Shown: positions 61,149-64,000 of the stretch, in pieces | Numbering within the stretch: position 1 is the stretch's first letter | How the letters are laid out: each line of letters opens with the position of its first letter | DNA from: Cognatilysobacter tabacisoli | GTDB taxonomy: Bacteria; Pseudomonadota; Gammaproteobacteria; Xanthomonadales; Xanthomonadaceae | DNA: 64,000 nucleotides | Assembly: GCF_003586305.1 (NCBI RefSeq) | Contig: NZ_KZ987400.1 | Span: 716,635-780,634 of the forward strand | Direction of reading: 5' to 3' | Position numbers and translations under genes: made by a program | The notes under the pieces: generated by a model | What the model was told of the DNA's origin: nothing | Databases searched by the model: none | The model's input: only the letters and a program-made list of their open reading frames with translations

Positions 61149-62311
61149 TGGCCGGGCCGTCCGCCGCGTTCAGCGCCACCGACCACGCGCTGATGGCGCG
61201 CGCGCTGCGGCTGGCCGAGCGCGGCGCGTACACGACCCGGCCCAACCCGATGGTCGGCTGCGTCATCGCCGACGGCGACGAGGTGGTCGGCGAAGGCTGG
61301 CACGTCCGCGCCGGCGAGCCGCACGCCGAAGTGCACGCGCTGCAGGCGGCCGGAGGGCGCGCGCGCGGCGCCACCGCCTACGTCACGCTCGAGCCCTGCG
61401 CGCACCACGGCCGCACGCCGCCGTGCGCCGACGCGCTGGTCGCGGCCGGCGTCGGCCGCGTCGTCGCGGCGATGCGCGACCCGTTCCCGCAGGTCGACGG
61501 CGCCGGGTTCGACCGGCTCGCCGCGGCCGGCATCGCCGTCGCCAGCGGCCTGATGGAATCGCAGGCGCGCGCGTTGAACCGCGGCTACCTGTCGCGGCTG
61601 GAGCGCGGCCGGCCGTGGGTGCGCGTCAAGCTGGCGACCAGCCTCGACGGCCGCAGCGCGCTCGCCAGCGGCGAATCGAAGTGGATCAGCGGCGAGGCCT
61701 CGCGCCTCGACGTGCAGCACTGGCGGGCCCGCGCCGGCGCGATCCTGACCGGCGCCGGCACGGTGCTGGCCGATGACCCGTCGCTGACGGTGCGGATGGG
61801 GCCCGACGATGCCGGCCAGCCGATCGCGTTCGAGCCGCCGCTGCGCGTCGTGCTCGATCCGGGCCTGGCGACGGTCGCGCGCGGCCGGGTGCGCGAAGGC
61901 GAGGCCCCGACGCTGTACCTGCACGCCCCCGACGCCAAGCCGCCGCGCGGGCTGACCGCGCAGACCGCGGCGATCGCCCAGCGCGAGGGCCGCTTCGACC
62001 TGCACGCGGTGCTGGCGACGCTGGCCGCGCGCGGCATCAACGAGGTCCAGATCGAAGCGGGCGCGACGCTGGCCGGCGCGTTCCTGGCCGCCGGCCTGGT
62101 CGACGAAATGCTGCTGTACGTCGCGCCGGTGCTGCTCGGCGATCGCGCGCGGCCGCTGTTCGACGGCTTGCCGATCCACACGATGGCCGACAAGCTGCGC
62201 CTGCACCAGGTCGACTCGCGCGCGATCGGCGAGGACTGGCGGCTGCTGCTGCGGCCGGCCGACGACGCGCCGCCGGCCGCGCCCGCCGTTACCGACCCGC
62301 AGCGCGACTGA
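61148..62311 (+). CDS. ribD: Bifunctional diaminohydroxyphosphoribosylaminopyrimidine deaminase / reductase
   Basis: This 387-residue enzyme performs steps 2 and 3 of riboflavin synthesis. The N-terminal deaminase domain has zinc ligands H59, C84 and C93 and catalytic E61 (HAEVHA, LEPCAHHGRTPPC). The C-terminal reductase domain (about 155-370) has VRVKLATSLDGRSA and GAGTVLADDPSLTVR. It is translationally coupled to nrdR (TGATG). Confidence 0.95.
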   Translation: MAGPSAAFSATDHALMARALRLAERGAYTTRPNPMVGCVIADGDEVVGEGWHVRAGEPHAEVHALQAAGGRARGATAYVTLEPCAHHGRTPPCADALVAAGVGRVVAAMRDPFPQVDGAGFDRLAAAGIAVASGLMESQARALNRGYLSRLERGRPWVRVKLATSLDGRSALASGESKWISGEASRLDVQHWRARAGAILTGAGTVLADDPSLTVRMGPDDAGQPIAFEPPLRVVLDPGLATVARGRVREGEAPTLYLHAPDAKPPRGLTAQTAAIAQREGRFDLHAVLATLAARGINEVQIEAGATLAGAFLAAGLVDEMLLYVAPVLLGDRARPLFDGLPIHTMADKLRLHQVDSRAIGEDWRLLLRPADDAPPAAPAVTDPQRD

Positions 62312-62371
62312 GGGCGGGCGCGGCGAACATCGGGCCGAACCGGATCGCCCGCACGCACGGAGGACCGATCG

Positions 62372-63127
62372 ATGGCGTTCAAGGACCACTTCTCCGGCAT
62401 CGCCGACGCCTACGCCGCCGCGCGGCCCGAATACCCGGACACCCTGTTCGACGCGCTCGCCGCCGAGGCCCCGCCGGAGTCGCTGGTGTGGGAGCCGGGC
62501 GCCGGCAGCGGGCAGGCCACGCGCGGGCTCGCCGCGCGCTTCACCCACGTACACGCGACCGATCCCAGCGCCGCGCAGCTGGCCCAGCACTGGGCCCACG
62601 CCGGCGCGGCCGACGTGTCGCTCGCGGTGGAGCCGGCCGAGTCCACCGCGCTGGGCGACCACAGCGTGCAGCTGGTTGCGGTCGCGCAGGCGCTGCACTG
62701 GTTCGACCGGCCGCGCTTCTTCGCCGAATGTGAGCGCGTGCTCGCGCCCGGCGGCGTGCTCGCGGCGTGGGGCTACCAGGATTTCGACCCGCCGGCCGGG
62801 CTCGAGGCCGCGGTGGCGGGGTTCCGCGTGCGCATCGCGCCGCACTGGCCGGCCGAGCGAGCGCTGGTCGATGCGCGCTATGCCGGATTCGAGTGGCCGT
62901 TCCCGGCGATCGACGCGCCGTCGCTGTGGCTGGAGTCGCGCTGGCCGCTGCCGCATTTCCTGCGCTACCTCGCCAGCCTGTCCGCGACCGCGCGCTGCGC
63001 CGAGGCGACCGGCGAAGACCCGGTCGCGCGCCACGCCCCGGCGATCGCCGCGGCGTGGGGCGATCCTGAAGCCGTCAAGCCGATCCGCTGGCCGCTGTTC
63101 CTGCACCTGCGGCGCCGGCCGGCCTGA
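62372..63127 (+). CDS. Class I SAM-dependent methyltransferase
   Basis: This 251-residue protein has SAM motif I at LVWEPGAGSGQATRGLA (about 34-50) and a motif II/III-like pattern with HSVQLVAVAQALHWFD. Homologues are yeast TMT1-like trans-aconitate-type methyltransferases, but the substrate here is unknown. A Shine-Dalgarno GGAGG precedes the ATG. It lies between ribD and the riboswitch of ribE and has no obvious link to riboflavin. Confidence 0.83.
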   Translation: MAFKDHFSGIADAYAAARPEYPDTLFDALAAEAPPESLVWEPGAGSGQATRGLAARFTHVHATDPSAAQLAQHWAHAGAADVSLAVEPAESTALGDHSVQLVAVAQALHWFDRPRFFAECERVLAPGGVLAAWGYQDFDPPAGLEAAVAGFRVRIAPHWPAERALVDARYAGFEWPFPAIDAPSLWLESRWPLPHFLRYLASLSATARCAEATGEDPVARHAPAIAAAWGDPEAVKPIRWPLFLHLRRRPA

Positions 63128-63180
63128 CGGCGCCGGCGGAACAGTCCGTCCGCGCCGGCGGGCGGCGCGGGAGCGGGTGG

Positions 63181-63186
63181 TAAACT
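63181..63186 (+). promoter_or_regulatory. Candidate -10 box upstream of the FMN riboswitch
   Basis: TAAACT lies in GGTAAACTGCGCG, the same 13-mer as upstream of scoA, and is 35 bp before the riboswitch. The position suits transcription starting just ahead of the aptamer. Confidence 0.45.
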
Positions 63187-63220
63187 GCGCGCCGCCTGCC
63201 TGCAGGCACTCACACGTAAC

Positions 63221-63387
63221 GTCTTCAGGGCGGGGTGCGATTCCCCACCGGCGGTAGGCGCGATGCGGCCCCACGGCCGTCCGCGCGAGCCCGCGAGCGC
63301 CTCCCGCGCCGGCTCCGGCCGAGCGGAAGGGTCAGCAGACCCGGTTCAATGCCGGGGCCGACGGTCACAGTCCGGATGAAAGAAGAC
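63221..63387 (+). ncRNA. FMN riboswitch (RFN element)
   Basis: The conserved RFN core is present: P1 arms GTCTTC and GAAGAC close the element; AGGGCGGGGTG, CCCCACCGGCGGTA, GCCCGCGAGCG, GGTCAGCAGACCCGGT, and GCCGGGGCCGACGGTCAC followed by AGTCCGGATGAAAGAAGAC are in the expected order. The variable P-arm between GGCGGTA and GAGCCCGC is long and GC-rich. It controls ribE, 135 nt downstream. The likely expression platform hides the ribE Shine-Dalgarno (see the upstream ORF). Confidence 0.96.
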
Positions 63388-63469
63388 GGCTTCCGCGCGG
63401 CGCCACGCCGCGCGCCTGCCTCTGCGCCGCTGGAGGCGTTTCTTCGCCGTCGTCGCGGGAAACGCTGCC

Positions 63470-63523
63470 ATGTCCAAGCCCCACTGCCGCCGCTGCGCCG
63501 CCTCCCCGGCGGGGGCGCGCTGA
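63470..63523 (+). CDS. Candidate 17-residue upstream ORF between FMN riboswitch and ribE
   Basis: ATG 63470, preceded by GGGAAA at a suitable distance, opens an ORF encoding MSKPHCRRCAASPAGAR. Its TGA overlaps the ribE ATG as TGATG. The ribE Shine-Dalgarno region (GGCGGGGGCGCGC) is inside this ORF and can pair with CCTCCCC just upstream. Translation of the ORF could therefore open the ribE start. It is a prediction without homology support. Confidence 0.4.
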   Translation: MSKPHCRRCAASPAGAR

Positions 63524-64000
63524 TGTTTACCGGGATCATCGAAGGCGTCGGCGCGATCGCCGCGCTCGAGCCGCGCGGCGGCGACGTGCGCCTGACGGTC
63601 GACGTCGGCGCGCTCGCGTTCGACGAGGTGCGCCTCGGCGAGAGCATCGCGGTCAACGGCGTGTGCCTGACCGTCGTCGCCTTCGACGCGCGGACCTTCG
63701 CCGCCGACGCGTCGACCGAAACGCTCGCGCTGACCACGCTCGGTCGGCTCGCGCCGGGCAGCGCCGTCAACCTGGAGCGCGCAATGCGCCCGACCGACCG
63801 GCTCGGCGGGCACCTGGTCAGCGGCCACGTCGACGGCGTCGGCACGGTCGTGTCGGTCAGCGACGATGCGCGCGCGCAGCGCTGGCGCTTCAGCGCGCCG
63901 CCTGCGCTGCTGCGCTACATCGCCAAGAAGGGATCGATCTGCGTGGATGGCGTCAGCCTGACCGTCAACGAGGTCGACGACGCCGGCTTCGAGGTCGCAT
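63523..64000 (+). CDS. ribE: Riboflavin synthase alpha chain, N-terminal part (3' end outside window)
   Basis: The first 159 residues are present. MFTGIIEGVG is the family N-terminus, and the first lumazine-binding barrel contains GESIAVNGVCLTVV. The second barrel begins near HLVSGHVDGVG and continues to GVSLTVNEV at the edge. The enzyme dismutates two 6,7-dimethyl-8-ribityllumazines to riboflavin. It is under the FMN riboswitch. Confidence 0.95.
   Translation, partial: MFTGIIEGVGAIAALEPRGGDVRLTVDVGALAFDEVRLGESIAVNGVCLTVVAFDARTFAADASTETLALTTLGRLAPGSAVNLERAMRPTDRLGGHLVSGHVDGVGTVVSVSDDARAQRWRFSAPPALLRYIAKKGSICVDGVSLTVNEVDDAGFEVA

Overview
This is a contiguous, very GC-rich stretch of a gammaproteobacterial chromosome. 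Gene content and order point to the Lysobacteraceae/Xanthomonadaceae (Lysobacter- or Luteimonas-like): a manC-rmlBACD cell-envelope sugar cluster next to a CoA-transferase pair and an ETF-ubiquinone oxidoreductase, an Xps-type type II secretion operon (gspEFGHIJKLMND), and glyA-nrdR-ribD-FMN riboswitch-ribE. The species is not determined. No tRNA, rRNA, CRISPR array, insertion sequence or prophage was seen.

Layout. 1-5748: sugar-nucleotide biosynthesis (GDP-mannose end of manC, then dTDP-L-rhamnose rmlBACD) and the two CoA-transferase subunits. 5934-9275: a secreted zinc metalloprotease lipoprotein with six long tandem repeats. 9297-13771: a WbsX/RgpF polysaccharide protein, ETF-QO and AlkB. 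13847-17540: a four-gene MCE/Mla-type lipid ABC transporter (minus strand), divergent from a ThrE-type exporter. 19110-29095: H-NS-like protein, proS, two DUF4124 proteins, pssA, a probable holD with rimI, valS, holC, pepA. 29299-31490: lptFG. 32165-36701: MBL hydrolase, RDD protein, xerD, dsbC, separated by repeat arrays. 36816-40769: purL. 40893-43322: a secreted HYR/PxKF protein. 43571-56471: the type II secretion operon followed by two glycosyltransferases. 56545-64000: pyrF, ettA, glyA, nrdR, ribD, a methyltransferase, an FMN riboswitch and the start of ribE.

How it fits together. Much of the window builds and services the envelope: rhamnose and mannose donors, glycosyltransferases, LPS export (lptFG), phospholipid synthesis (pssA), lipid trafficking (Mla-like system), periplasmic disulfide isomerisation (dsbC), and type II secretion with two plausible secreted clients (the metalloprotease and the HYR/PxKF protein). 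The rest is housekeeping: translation, replication clamp-loader accessory subunits, purine, pyrimidine, folate and riboflavin metabolism.

The most unusual signal is non-coding. A two-hairpin element with an asymmetric GCTN bulge starts at or immediately after the stop codon of four genes (lptG, xerD, gspF, valS), always in the gene's orientation. Stem sequences differ but base pairing is kept. After lptG the family expands into a 94-bp tandem array, and after xerD into a composite array of about 305-bp units. Other points of interest are a candidate HolD hidden upstream of rimI, a 17-codon upstream ORF coupled to ribE below the FMN riboswitch, a set of apparently leaderless promoters with the -10 exactly 6 nt before ATG, and a GspE that lacks the tetracysteine zinc motif.
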